The notes under the pieces are model-generated. The model was not told where the DNA came from. It searched no databases and saw only the letters and a program-made list of their open reading frames with translations. From Trichobilharzia regenti (taxonomy: Eukaryota > Platyhelminthes > Trematoda > Strigeidida > Schistosomatidae): a DNA stretch of 64,000 nucleotides. The stretch is taken from positions 42,195,459 to 42,259,458 of the forward strand of contig OX235265.1 in the NCBI GenBank assembly GCA_944472135.2. The letters run 5' to 3'. Position 1 is the stretch's first letter; the number at the start of each line of letters is the position of its first letter. The position numbers and the translations under genes are program-made. Below, piece by piece: positions 11,846-24,700 of this stretch.

Positions 11846-13786
11846 TCATGCAGTCCAGGGTAGGCGAAGATTGAAGTCTATTGATTTTTGTACACACAGT
11901 TTAGGCTGTATGTGATTAATCCAAAGTGCTTCCATCACCTTCAATAACCTTGAATTAGAGTTATGTGAAATAATTGTGAAACAGTCACTAATATTTATTT
12001 TGTGACCAGACATTAATAACTGTTTTGCAATGGATGATGCTGGATTTCTATTAAGATTAATCGCGTTAGGATTTTCGATATGATTTACTAGCCATTTTGG
12101 AATATGTTCTTTTCGACGACATTGGAACATTCTGTTAGTTCTACCTATATAGGTGTCACCGCAGCTGCAGGTGAACTTGTAGATACAGTTTGAAGTAGAG
12201 TCCACAGAATTTCGTCCTTTAATCGTAGGAACAGGGATCGAAAATGTTCGGCAAGTGAGAAAAAGAGATGCGGCGTAGAATGTGCGTTTGATGGCTGATC
12301 GAAGTCTTTGAGTTGTCAACTGCATAATCTGGTCGCCCTTGAATGGTAGATTAACAAAGATGGCTTTCTTTGGTACAGAAGCTGTCTTTTCGAGATGTGG
12401 TTTTTCTTTGCTGTGACAAGTGATAAAGCTCTCCGGATAACCATTAGCTAATAAAACTGAATGTACATGTCGAAGCTCATCCATCAGTGTGTCACTCGTG
12501 CATATTTTTCGGGCCCTTGAGAACAAACATTTCACTAAGGAACGTTTATACTGGATAGGAACAAAACTGGTAAAATGAAGATATTGTCCAGTCCATGTTT
12601 GTTTACGAAAAATAGAGCGCTGAATCGTTCCATCATTTCTCCTAGTCATAGTAATATCCAGGAAACCAAGTTTGTTATTCGATTCTAGTTCGGAAGTCAC
12701 TCGAATATTTGGATGAATATGATTAAATAGAGTAATGAAGTTTTCAATAGATTCACTATTATTACCAATAATAAGAGTATCATCAACATAACGTTTATAC
12801 AGCATAAATCCTCCAAGCATACCTTGCATTTGTTTCTCTAATTTCGACATAAATATATCTGCTAACAGGGGCCCCAGAGGGCTCCCCATCGCAACACCAT
12901 CGATTTGTTTATATGCCTTTTCTTGGAATGTGAATCTAATATTTTCTGTACACATTAAGATTATGTCTTTGATGTAAGTGACGGAAATGGGTAAGTTTAT
13001 GCCATTGCTTGTGATGTAATCGCAAATAAAATCAACAGTTTCATGAAGGGGAACATTGGTGAATAAAGATTCTATGTCAATTGAACACATAACCTTTTCC
13101 TTAATGTTCAAGGTGTCCAGCATTTCTGTAAGATCAAATGAACTTTTTACAGAATGATTTGATAATGAGTCTCTTACAGGCGTAAGGACCTCTGTAATCC
13201 ATTTGGCGATTTTATGATAAGGAGAATTTGACATGTCTAAGATGGGTCTCAGTGGGTTCCCAGTTTTGTGGATCTTCGGAAGACCATAAAGCTGAGGAGT
13301 ATGTGACCCAATTGGTTTAAGTTGTTTATAAAGTTTTTCATTTATAAAACCATGCATCAGTAAAATCTGAAGCTGTCGATTGATCTGCTTTTCCACAAGC
13401 AGCACGTTATCAGTAGCATTGTCCAGCAGAAATTTGGACTGGTCTTTGAGGATATCGTCCATTTTATTTTGATAATCCGATTTGTTCATAATGACAACGC
13501 CTTCTCCCTTATCAGGTTTAAGGATCACAAGATTATCTTTTTGGATTAATTCCTTAAGTGCGGCGTGGTGTTCTTTTGATAAACCATTTTTCTGGTGTAT
13601 TCTAGCATTTAGAAATTGATGAGAAATGTCCACCAGTTTAACTTTAAACCAGTCCAGATTATCTTTATTAGAGGGAGTTAAATCAGAGATTTGGTCATAC
13701 AGGTTTTCATACTGTGACTGGACTTCCATCTTGTTAATTTTCATGGGAATAGTTTTGTACTTCATTCCATAAGATAATGCTTCCAA
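11846..13786 (-). CDS. Penelope-like retroelement protein: reverse transcriptase plus GIY-YIG endonuclease
   Basis: An uninterrupted frame of 646 codons. RT motifs: PKIHK 170-174, motif A SIDIESLFTNVP 235-246, motif B GVAMGSPLGP 297-306, catalytic RYVDD 332-336. The connecting region has a WTGQYLHF box at 398-405. The GIY-YIG nuclease lies at 535-600, with YIG at 546-548 and KEHIP at 559-563. The listed first codon is TTG and a stop lies just upstream; the first ATG is residue 8 (13765). Full-length family members are longer at the N-terminus, so the copy is probably 5'-truncated. Every catalytic motif I can see is intact, and there are no stops, so the insertion is young compared with its neighbours. 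The protein would prime reverse transcription at nicked DNA and act in the nucleus. Confidence 0.95.
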   Translation of the reverse strand: MEALSYGMKYKTIPMKINKMEVQSQYENLYDQISDLTPSNKDNLDWFKVKLVDISHQFLNARIHQKNGLSKEHHAALKELIQKDNLVILKPDKGEGVVIMNKSDYQNKMDDILKDQSKFLLDNATDNVLLVEKQINRQLQILLMHGFINEKLYKQLKPIGSHTPQLYGLPKIHKTGNPLRPILDMSNSPYHKIAKWITEVLTPVRDSLSNHSVKSSFDLTEMLDTLNIKEKVMCSIDIESLFTNVPLHETVDFICDYITSNGINLPISVTYIKDIILMCTENIRFTFQEKAYKQIDGVAMGSPLGPLLADIFMSKLEKQMQGMLGGFMLYKRYVDDTLIIGNNSESIENFITLFNHIHPNIRVTSELESNNKLGFLDITMTRRNDGTIQRSIFRKQTWTGQYLHFTSFVPIQYKRSLVKCLFSRARKICTSDTLMDELRHVHSVLLANGYPESFITCHSKEKPHLEKTASVPKKAIFVNLPFKGDQIMQLTTQRLRSAIKRTFYAASLFLTCRTFSIPVPTIKGRNSVDSTSNCIYKFTCSCGDTYIGRTNRMFQCRRKEHIPKWLVNHIENPNAINLNRNPASSIAKQLLMSGHKINISDCFTIISHNSNSRLLKVMEALWINHIQPKLCVQKSIDFNLRLPWTA

Positions 13787-13790
13787 CTGT

Positions 13791-13933
13791 AGTTGTTTTT
13801 ATTTAACTGATTAAATTTCATGAACTTTATTTTATCATTGTTTACCATTTTAGTTGTAAAGCGGTTGTAAAGAAACTACGAAATGATATCATCTCACGAA
13901 ATTTGTCTTCCTAATGCCTTGTTCAAATGTAAG
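13791..13933. repeat. right inverted repeat of the Penelope-like element
   Basis: Reverse complement of 11676-11811. The ORF begins immediately inside this arm, so the arm would form the leader or promoter of the element. Confidence 0.9.
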
Positions 13934-16900
13934 TAATGGTTGAATTTAGTTCACCGGCTACGAAGATCAGGTTTTCCAAACGGATAATTCACAGAATTGG
14001 TAGTTTTCGGTTGGAGAGGAAAGGCAGCCTGTCGACGGCCGTAATTTTGAGTGACCGCGAATGAGATAAACAAGCGATTTGCTCGCTTGTGATTGGTCAG
14101 TTTGTCATTCGAGTTGAGGTAATTTCAAACGTCATTTTGCTGCTTGGTTAAGTTCTGAATTTCCAGGAGCGTTTTATCAAATTGGAGAGATAATTAACAA
14201 CACAAACTACTACAGCTCAGGAGAAAAATCATATAGCAGTGGATTTATTTGCTGAATTCAATGAATTCATGCCAAATTACGATCTAAGGACTTCTCAGGA
14301 GTCTCAAGAATGCAAACAGTGTTCTGAAGAGGTAATAACTTCACGCCAATTCAATTATCGCTTGACCATTATCTTCAGAGATCCTTAAATAAGTATAATA
14401 TACACAGTGGTCTGGTTAATCATGATAAAAACGGCATAGTTGATGCAGCATATACGTATACCTATGTATATGTAAGTAAACCTAGATAATCCGTGTTCTT
14501 GTCATGAAGATAGGAAAGCAGGTATCAGGTGTCTCAGTAAGCAGTGTAATACATGTAAGGTACATGTTTTTATTTGACATAAACTGGATCTTCACTCACC
14601 TTCAGAATTAATCTTAAATTCAGTTGGAATAAGCTGGTTGAGCACATCAGTATTGAGAGAATACAGTGAAAGTAAGTAAACACATGCTTCTTAAGATTAA
14701 GTGATAAATTTATTTGGTATGGTTGTATTATTATTAGTTGTCTATCTAAGTTAATGATGAATTCGTTGCGATAATAATACCTATTATTGTTTTTTATAGT
14801 CACTATGAACATGAATGTTATTATTATTGCTGACCTATCATTTGTCATAAAGTCGTTGTCATTTTTGCTAAAGTATTTGTACAAACTTTGAAAACTACTG
14901 CATTACTTGTCGTTAAATAATTTTATCATTTCATGGTGCTTCGATGGACCTACTAGATATCGACCAACGATAAGTTGCGAAGTCCCTTAAGTTAAGTGAA
15001 AACTATTGGGCTACTTATATATATATTGTTTGTAAAGTGATTACTTGTAAGTGCTTATCAGGAAAATTTTTTTATTCAGGTCATACATTTAATACCCAAG
15101 TTAATTATGCTTTTCTTAAACCTTTTCAGACTTATGGAAAAACATATATGTGCCGTGTACGCAGATGGAACTTACTGACGGTAACAGAGGACTACTCATC
15201 TGAATTATATGTACATTTGAAATCTGATTTTTGTTTAATAAACAATTTGTCAATGAATCTGTGTTCCTTCTGTTGTAATACGATTGTGTTCCAGTAACAT
15301 AAGTAACACGTGCTAAGTTAGAAGTTGAGGGTAAGCTGTTAGGAGTAAATGCGACGTCTGGAGGACTTTTGTTTACGTGATTATATGAGTAGATAGCAAC
15401 GTACCGTGTTCCATGGCCGAGGACCTTAGGCATTCTGTTTTTAATTATTACGATAACCGTAGTTGCACAGAGTTATACATTTAACAGCATAGGTATAGTC
15501 TGTCCTTATGGTACACTGCGACATGCAGAAATCACAAGCAAACTATCTCAGGTAGATTTACTCTCACTTCGTGACTATGAATCGCGAATCATTATATGTA
15601 TTCTGCTAAGACGATAGATAACTCGAAACGCTTCATAATCGCAACACCTCCTCTACGATTTAGACATACTTACTTTATTTGACTACAACATAATCTTTTA
15701 CCAATAGGCTTCTCCGAATATCTGCTTCTACTTAGGATTTCAAAGATAGTCTCACATACTCTATACCTCACAAATTACGCAAGGGCTAACATTCGGTCTT
15801 ATCAAGTAGAATAAACAAACGAATAACGAGGAATACATTTATTAATGAATTAACATGTAATACAAAATCGACAACAGTGCAGGTATCTTTTTCTTTATCA
15901 CCCAAATCCATGAAATTCCCGAAAGCAGATATTATCTGAAAAAGAACATAAGAATTATACACATGTAGACATTATTATCAGTGTAAACGAAATAATTAAC
16001 CGTTAAATATGTTTGAAATGACGAAATAATTAGTTGAATTATATATAAATACGTCAGTAAACATTTTTCAATAATACAAAATCGATATTGCACCGGTCTG
16101 CAAACGTCAAGTTTATGCCATTAAATGAGGAAATACTGTGCGTACATAATTTCTTAGTATTTCTGCAGACTTTTCTTAAAGAAATACACATGGAGCAGCC
16201 TTGTCAGCATTAGGAAAAGTACACAACAAAATAATTGAAATAATTACCTAAACGAGCTATCCCACCTCATCATGTCCATGTGTAATCCATTAAAATGCAA
16301 AAAAAATTCACGAAATGGTCGTTATAACATGTGTCTTCAAGTAATTCGACATATTCTGAACGGAAAAGTACGTTTTTTCAACAAACCGTAAACTGCCTGT
16401 AAGCTACGGCCGGATAAGAAAAACACCATTGCCTATTCCTGCTAAATACTCTGTATTTCGTCAACTTTTAGCAGGAATATAGGTAAAAAAGTGTGTAAAA
16501 CAACGAAAAATGACCTAACCTTGACGTCTTTTCCAAAAATAACGCCAATATCCATCAGCTGATCAAATGACCTACGGCCGTCTACAGGCTGCCGAGAGGA
16601 AAAGGCACGTCGTATTCAAGGAACGCGCGCCCGAAAAGGAGCTTCCGGTCAAGCATCCCCGCCATTTGGTACCCCTTCATGTCACGTGCACGATCACTAG
16701 CCAGCTTAGCGTTCGTCTGACGGCTAGTTTTGGTCCCGAAATATATCACGAAGGTTGGACGATCAAATATTGGCTTTTGCTTTGTTTTTGGTACGCAAGA
16801 ATAAATAAATTAGAAGTTGCTGAACAAGATATCCGTCAACCTCTAAACCATCGATTTGAAATTCAATCGCTTGTGACTTTTGGATTCATGTAAGCTTGTG

Positions 16901-18116
16901 AATAAGGTATTGAATGTGTTTTAATTAATACAAGTCAGTTTCAATTCCCGCGTTTGTGATTTTTACATGTAGCGCGAAAGTGAAAGCCTGCTATGTTTTC
17001 GAGGTAGTCCGGTTATATTTTACTGCTGTTTACAGGTCATTTTGATATTACAGCTTTGATCTCCAGAGTTTTTAGTAGCTTTTTGACGATAATCAGTTAT
17101 GTTACGGGTATGGACGTCTAAGTAAGGCTTTCCTAGTAAATGGGAATCAGTATGATGGGTTTTTATTTGGAGGAATACAGAGTTATATGCTTACAGCTCT
17201 TGGGACCACAAGTGGTGGAGCAAGATTTGGCAAGTTTAACTGGGTGTAATGAAAGCGTTCTGTAGAAGTTTAAGTAACAGCGGATTTATTTGCTATTATT
17301 TATTAGTCAGCTCATCCAGCAACAGCGTATGTTATACTACACCTTTAGTCCTAGAGCTGACATATTTCACATGGATTTTTCATGCACAATTTATTCCAGT
17401 GTCTTTATTTGAGTGCACCCGACACTTTTGTTTATAAGAGAATCCCCTTTTATTTGCATTGACATTGTCAAGAAGCAGTTCACTAATAAATCCTTTGTAG
17501 ACTCGTAGCCGGTATGTCAATGTGGTTAACGCTTATGAAATCGCCGGACAACCCTAGAAGAATGATCATAACGGCAGTTTTATATGAAATGCCTCGGAAA
17601 TAACCAAACAAAAGGTCTTTTTATTACCAGTAGATTCCTGTGTAGTCTCCGTCTGTCACCTTTACTGACAGCCCTTTGGATCGTTCGTGCTTTTTACATG
17701 AATGAGAAAAGTCTGACTCTCGAGAAAATGTCACAAGATAAATGAGTACTAGAAATAGACCACAACCGATACTAGCGAGTGATTATTACTCAGGGTTTTC
17801 AAATTCTGTAGACGTCCTTCTGGTTCTTATGTTTCCTTAATCTGTCGAAAGTCACGGTTATAGGTATTTTTCATAGTATGTTTTCTATCTTCAAAAGACG
17901 TCAAACAAAAAAATAGTTACTAAACAACAATAGATGAGAACGATTGATAGAATGAAAAGGTTTGTATGAATTTCATTTAGGAAGCACAGAGTCCAAAATG
18001 ACACCAGAAGTGAATGTCTATAGTGTATTATCTAGTATAGGCCGTGGTTTACACTCAGAAACCGTTTAAACTCAAAGAAGAGTCTGTTTTTAAAGTCACT
18101 TTCAAGTAAATTCGCA
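13934..18116. other. intergenic sequence upstream of CEP135
   Basis: No convincing gene. 14223-14330 is a 36-codon open stretch flanked by CTCAG and GAG|GTAATA that could be an isolated exon, but no partner or homologue is evident. 16557-16780 is clearly richer in C, G and CpG than its surroundings and may be a promoter-like or repeat-derived patch. The rest is AT-rich with short random frames. Confidence 0.5.
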
Positions 18117-18260
18117 TGGGCGCAGATGCATCCACTCCTTGTAACTTAAAATTTCTAATGAAACTATATTGTTCTTCACTGTTACTACTTCTCTTGCTTT
18201 GTTTGCTAAGTGAAGTGTGGCAACTCAAGCCGCTGCATATCGGTGCATTGAAACCAGTCA
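18117..18260 (+). mobile_element. RTE-like LINE 3' end fragment
   Basis: It starts GCGCAGATGCATCCACTCCTT and resembles the 3' ends at 49800-49930 (plus) and 45062-45250 (minus). It lies about 190 bp upstream of the CEP135 start codon. Confidence 0.7.
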
Positions 18261-18414
18261 GTCACTTTCTTTACTTAGTTTGAGTAGAATTTGATTTTGC
18301 AAACTATTTGTACTTTAGAGCTAAGCATACATTATTTTGCTTGACTTTGTGCATTGTATGGCATTTTTACATGAAAAATCCAACTTGAGTTAAAATTCTA
18401 CAGTCGGTTTATGC

Positions 18415-18448
18415 CATGTAACTTTCTATTTTCTTGTATAAATAGACT
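18415..18448 (+). promoter_or_regulatory. possible 3' splice acceptor just before the CEP135 ATG
   Basis: A pyrimidine-rich stretch followed by TATAAATAG ends four bases before ATG 18449. This suits either a 5'-UTR intron acceptor or a spliced-leader trans-splicing site, which schistosomes use for part of their genes. The TATAAATA string is too close to the ATG to be an ordinary TATA box. Confidence 0.35.
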
Positions 18449-18761
18449 ATGACAGGCACTTGTATAACTGCTCACGAGAAGTTTACAAAGTTAAGGAAGC
18501 GACTTGACCAACTTGGATATAAACAACCACTAGGCTTAGACAGCTTACCATTGGTAGAACGTTTATTTTGTGATCTCGTCTGGACTACTGAAAATTTAAG
18601 GAAGGTTAGGACTGAACTGTCGTCGCAGATTCAAATACGATCCACAGTTGAAGATTACATCGCTCCATATAAAGCAGATAACGGCAAGTTAATACGTGAA
18701 AACAATGAAATTCATCATCGTCTAATGACTGTTTGTCAAGACTATGAAGAGAAACTTCGAG
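18449..18761 (+). CDS. CEP135: CEP135 exon 1 (residues 1-104)
   Basis: It starts at the only ATG that puts a short tail before the conserved RKRLDQLGY box. It encodes the N-terminal microtubule-binding coiled coil. It ends CTTCGAG|GTACCA in phase 1. Confidence 0.95.
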
Positions 18762-21700
18762 GTACCATAAATATTATTAATAGTGCCTGTAGGTTTGAAA
18801 GGTGAATGTAGGAGGTTGGAAAATGAAAATGAAGACATGAAATATTTTAATTCTCAATGTATGGATAAGATTCACATGTATGAGAAGGAAGCTAAACGTA
18901 TGGTTGAACAAATATTACATTTGCAAGAGAAAAATTTTCAAGCTGTAGTTTATACTCCAGGTAAGCTATTCAAATAATGTGATATACTCGGTACACTAGT
19001 TTTTTTCATATGTTATCTTTTTTGTGTAATAGTGAAGTCACTATTTAGAAATTTTTTTTCAAAATATCATCTCTGAAAAGTTTATTTAGAATATTATTAT
19101 TATTCCCTTGAGTTCCGGCCGGAACAGATAGTCTCAACAACACATCTCCACTCTGCTCTAATTTCCATGCTCTTCAGCTGGATCCATGACCGCCCAAAAT
19201 CTCTCACCTCCTCCTTGCACTATATCTTCCATGTCACCCTCACATCGACGACCCACTTGTCGCTTCCCATTTGGATTCCACTTCAGCGATGACCTGTATT
19301 GCGCGCGATGCCATTTGACGGCCTCGTCAACGTGTGCCAGGTCCATCTGCATTTTCTCTTTCATATCTTTTAAGCAATCAGCTGTTGGTTGGTTTGTTCC
19401 TAGCAAGATTTTTTTGCTGCTATTTCTCTCTGGCTGGCCATCTGTTCTTCAGTATGGAGGCAGCTGTTGATAAAAAACAGTAACCCGTTGGAAATCCCTT
19501 TCGTGACGCGAATTCCAAGTTTCTGACCCGTATTGAAGAACTGACTGACTAGCTTGACATTTGTGTTGAAAATCCGAATCTTGTTCTTTATGCTGAGGCG
19601 GAGTGCAGAAGATTCCAAACTGGTTTCAGGTTGATGAAGGCGTATCTCGCCTTTCCGATTCTTGCTGACTTTGACATTTTCATTCGTTCCGACTGCCCGT
19701 GGTCGGTTAGATGCTTCTTAGATAGGTGAAGGAAGTGACCTCTGTTAAATCTCTCCCTTTGATGGTGATTGATGCTGGTTGTTGTTGCTGTTTCTGTTCC
19801 GTCTTCTCTATGTTCACCTGGAGTCCTGTCTTCTCTCGTTGTTTCTTCAGCCAGTTTGTCGGTTTTCGCCTGTAGGTCTTCGAGTCTTGTGATATTAAAC
19901 ATATATCATCTGCAAAATTCAGGTCTTCTAGAGTGCTATTTTCCCCGGTCCAGTCTATTCCTGTCTCCTCGCTCTCCACAGTTTGATGCATAACCCAGTC
20001 CACCACAAGTAAGAGTATCATCAATGATAATAGGCAGGCAGTCGTGTCTTATTCCTGTATTCACTTAGAACGCCTTGCTGAGTTTTTTATTGTGGATCAC
20101 CTGACACGTGGCATTGTAATATAGACGGCTGTGGAATGAGATTGATAAAGACTTGGGCTCTGCACGCCATAGTGTCGATTACTTCTTGATCAACGCTGTC
20201 TGTCGAAGGCCTTTTCGAAGTCAATGTAATTGAGGTAGGGAAAGGTTTGACTGGCATTCTATGCTTTGTTCTGTGATGACAATGCGTAGAGTTGTAGTTT
20301 GATCATCACATGATTTGCATCTCCTAAATCCAGCTTGTTCCGGCGAGCTGGTGGAGTTTCGCATTAAATCCACCTTTTATTGTCTCCCAGATTATGTAAA
20401 ATATATCATATTTTATTTTTGCTATTCAGTTTATAGCCTTCGGTATATCATTGAAGGCTTTCATCTATCACTATTATTTTTTAAAGTCTCAGCGAGATTA
20501 AAATAAGTAGTCTAAAACTTGTCTGGTAAACTGATTCCAACCTATTTTTATTATTTTGAGGGAAATGTTATTGGTATGAAAACTATTAACTGTCACCCAA
20601 TAATAGAAGCAAAATTAACTATATGTCTTTAGGAAACTATTTTTCTCAAAATTAGTTTGTTTATCATGCTTGAATTAGTTTGGATAGCGTTATTAGAAGA
20701 CGGAGTTTATCTGCAGAAATGTGATGTATTTGAACCATACATATCGAACAATCTGATCACAAATTTACTACTTATCAAATCAGTTTATATATGAAATATG
20801 AGAAGACCAATTAAAAATAAACAAAGTTGTAAGAGATTTAAGAATATGAAGGTTAATATTTAGCACTGTTTTTTTGGCAACATAATTATAGAAGGATTGC
20901 GAAGGTGGGTTAATGGTAATATTAGATTATTTCTGTGCACACTTAGAGGGGGGCCTAAATTTTCCGGACAGCTTTCGGCTATGTGTATTTCTGTAATCGC
21001 CTTTTACTGTTTTTGCAGATAATCTTGCAAGCTGCAATGATATCATTCTTACGATTCATATAAATTGAGTGTTTTGTTATAGACAAATTCGGTAGTCTAT
21101 CACCTGAATTTATCAAGGTTTCAAAGTTCATTCGTTTTTTGGCCACCTCCCCCCCTACGTGTGTGTGACCACACATATGCGAATTGGTATATAGAATGAG
21201 ATGTGACACAATCGCTTATCCAATTTTGAGTCTTGCGGTAAAGCATGTTTTTGCTTATTTGATAATTACAAGCATAGCTGCATGATAAGTTTTACGAATG
21301 ACGGAATTTAGTCTCCATCTTAAAAACCCTACCGTTTACTTCCTTGTTATGAGGTAATTTGTTGTAAGCATCTTTCGTCGGGATGGAATAAACTGTAGGC
21401 TTTAAAACTAACTGACCTATACACTGGTTCCAAAACTTCAAAGAATACCCGTTTGCAACATGTTTATCTGCCAATATTTTATTGTCATCATCTGTAGTAC
21501 CAGCTTCACAAATATTCTGGATCCTCTAGAATAAGCACTTAACTAAGCTTCTGTTATATTGCAGTGGACAGAAACTGTGAAGGTTTAAATATTGCCGTGT
21601 CCAAATAAACCTTCTATAAAGTGCCCACTTTATTGTGCCATCCTCTTTCCGACTCAAAATTATGTCTAGGAATGTAAGTTGGTTTCAACTTCCTTCCTTC

Positions 21701-24700
21701 CTCATGTGTAAAACTCGTGTGATTTTGTGCAGAGTTAAGTCTATCCAGGAGATGAATTGCATTGTCGTGATTATTACATATCACAATAATATCATCCATG
21801 CATCTCGCACAAAAAGGTACCTTAGCAATCAAATCACAGGACAGATTTTCAATCTCAGTCCTATACACATCAGTCAACTTCCCATAGTAATACCATACAC
21901 TAATCGAGAGTACTTACCTTCAAATGTGTAATGGAAGTTGTCTGTACATAAAAATAATAAATCCCTCATAAATCTTAGAGGAATATAGAATGAAAGAACA
22001 TTTAAAATTTATTTTAATTAATATTACCACTGCATTGCATGGTTTTGTATTCGTTTTTTTTGTTAGATGGTAATAAAAAGCAGTTACCATTTAGACGTCA
22101 ACGAATGGATATTGACAGTTTTGTGCCTCCTTCGAAAGAAACCAAGAGTATAGATGATTCAGCAAATTATTGTTGTTCAGTAGCCCGCATATGGGAGAAA
22201 ACGAATGGAAAAAATTCTCCGAAGGTAGTAGTTATTTTGTTGATAGACTGTATACGATAATCAGATATTATTGGTATTAAATGGTTGGAGGCAATCAGCG
22301 GGAAGCCTTGGACGTAGATTTCGTGCTAGTTGGCATTTATCAGCAACACACATTTTACACTAGTTATTGACTAGTGCCCAATCAAAAGTATCTAATCTAG
22401 CCCTACAGGAGGTCAGTCGTGAGCCTGGATAGCTCAGTGGTGACGTCTCTGACTGCAGCACTGGGTGACGTGGGTTCAACTCTCAGAAGGGTTATCAGTT
22501 CCTTCGAGGTTGCAGGTATCCCTTGCTGGTGCGCGCCAACCAACACGAAACCTAGGTCCAAGGCTTCCTGTGTCCGGTCGCCTCCAACCATCTAATACCA
22601 ACAGTCCACAGTGTACCATGATGGCGAACCACGTACTGGCATGGTAGCCACATTGCAAACTTGACGGATAGAATTCAGTCTGCACCAAAGATAGGACTAC
22701 ATACACATTACACTAGCTACTGACTAGTGCCCAATAAAAGAAAACACCTGTATTATTGTGTAGCACAAATCTTCATCTATTTCTAGAATGTTGTCTTAGC
22801 AAGCAGAAATTCATTTTCATATCTGCTGTTAAAGATTCCTTGTCTATCCTCCGACGTTAATCAACTGTTAGCTTTTTGAATGTAGATTTGATCACAAATC
22901 AATAAGGATTAGAAAAAACCATTAGAAACTAAGAGGCACTGAACAGCTGCTGCGTCCTTGCTTGTGGCTTTTCATCGGTGGACATCTATTTTTGTCATTT
23001 ATTTTATAGTTAAAATAACTTGGTCATATTTTAAAACATAAGTGGAAGTCAACACAATGCGCGTAAACGACTATCGGATATACTTTCAGTATTTCTTGAG
23101 TTCTTGTGAGCAATCAATATTTGGCCAAGTCATCAGCGCGAGTACAATGGATAGTATCAATTTACCCTATTTTTGATAAACCACCAACTAATCTTCTTTT
23201 TTTCAAGTATTGGTTTTGTAGGGATTTTGTTCGATTGCATGGAGGATTTAATCATGAGATGACATCAGTTAGAAAACCACTGGAAAACCTGGGAGTACTG
23301 AACCCAGAAGGTCCTGGGTTAGAATCCCGGTGGGTGCGTACTGATGAAGAGTCCCAAACTAGAACGAAACAGCTGTCCAGTACTCCCAGGTTTTCCAGTG
23401 GTTCTCTAACTGATGTCAGCTCATGATTAAATCCTCCATGTAATCTTTTACCACAGATATAGTATGTCGGGTTTCTATAGGTTTTAATAAATGAACCAAA
23501 ACATTTTTTTATTTTTTGAAGACGCATAATTTATTGGAAATGGCGACAAAACGATGTGAAGATTTAGAAAAACAAATAAATAGCCTAGAAGAAGAACTAG
23601 AATTAAATGAAAGGAAAGTGGAGAATTTTCGTCAGCAGGTAAGATTTCTATCGCTATCATTTTAACATGGAAGAAATACTGGTATTCAGCTTATATTTTT
23701 TTTATCTAAAAGGCAGCTAACAGCTATCAGAAAGAAAATTAATTTGATTGAACAATTGCTTTTTCTGATGACTTCAGACTGTAAAGTGATAAACTTATGA
23801 ATGTTAAAACACACCAGCTAATAAAGGCAAATTAAAACGGTATCCAAAACTGTATTGGAATACATTTATGTACAAGATGGAATAATAGTCCATTGGCATT
23901 TGATTGCCTATCAAACTTATATTCATGAAGAATGTGAACAGACAATTAAGTAACGTATTTAACTTATCTCAGTGTGTTATAAAGTAGTTCAGTAATCTAC
24001 GCAGTATTACTTTTTGATGGGATGACTTTGGTTTCTAAGATTAAAGATACAACTACCTGAAATTTTACATAACGCCTGCATCGGCGTCATTTGTAAGATA
24101 TTTAACACGTACCACTCTGTTTTGAATTGTTTCAAGTTCTAAATTAGTTGTATAGAGAATCAGTTTAGCACTATACACAGAAATGCATCACTTCAAGTTG
24201 TCTAACATCTGAAGTTTAGGGAGTGGAGAAACGGATTGGCGAAGAAAATGATGAACACTTTCGAAATCTGCAGGGGTGAAACGCAACGAATATATGTGAT
24301 CCATTATAAACGATTTTCCACTGTACTGCAAAGAGTTTTCGACTTTTGATTGTCAGCATACCAAGGATTCCAATCAGGCAATCTTCATGATTTCAATTGG
24401 TTCAGACCCAGAGTCAGTGACTTTATGAAGCGATGTATGGTTTCCATTTGGTCATTCCTACTTAATTCCAATTCAGCTTGTATCGGTCATCGAGGAATGA
24501 AGTCTGTCTGAACGCTTACCACATGTCGTAAGCATCTCAGTAGATAAAGCTGTACGAACTTATCAGTTAACGTTCCTTCTTTACCTAACACTTTGTGCCT
24601 GACCTCATGATTGCGCATCGTACCTTTTCGCCTGATACCGGAAGCTGGATGAAAACGTCAGTGCTAAAAAATATGGCATCCTTTTCGAAACTCATGTTTC

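Noticed and set aside
18437..18444. TATAAATA as CEP135 TATA box
   Set aside because: It is only about 10 bp before the ATG, which leaves no space for a transcription start and leader.
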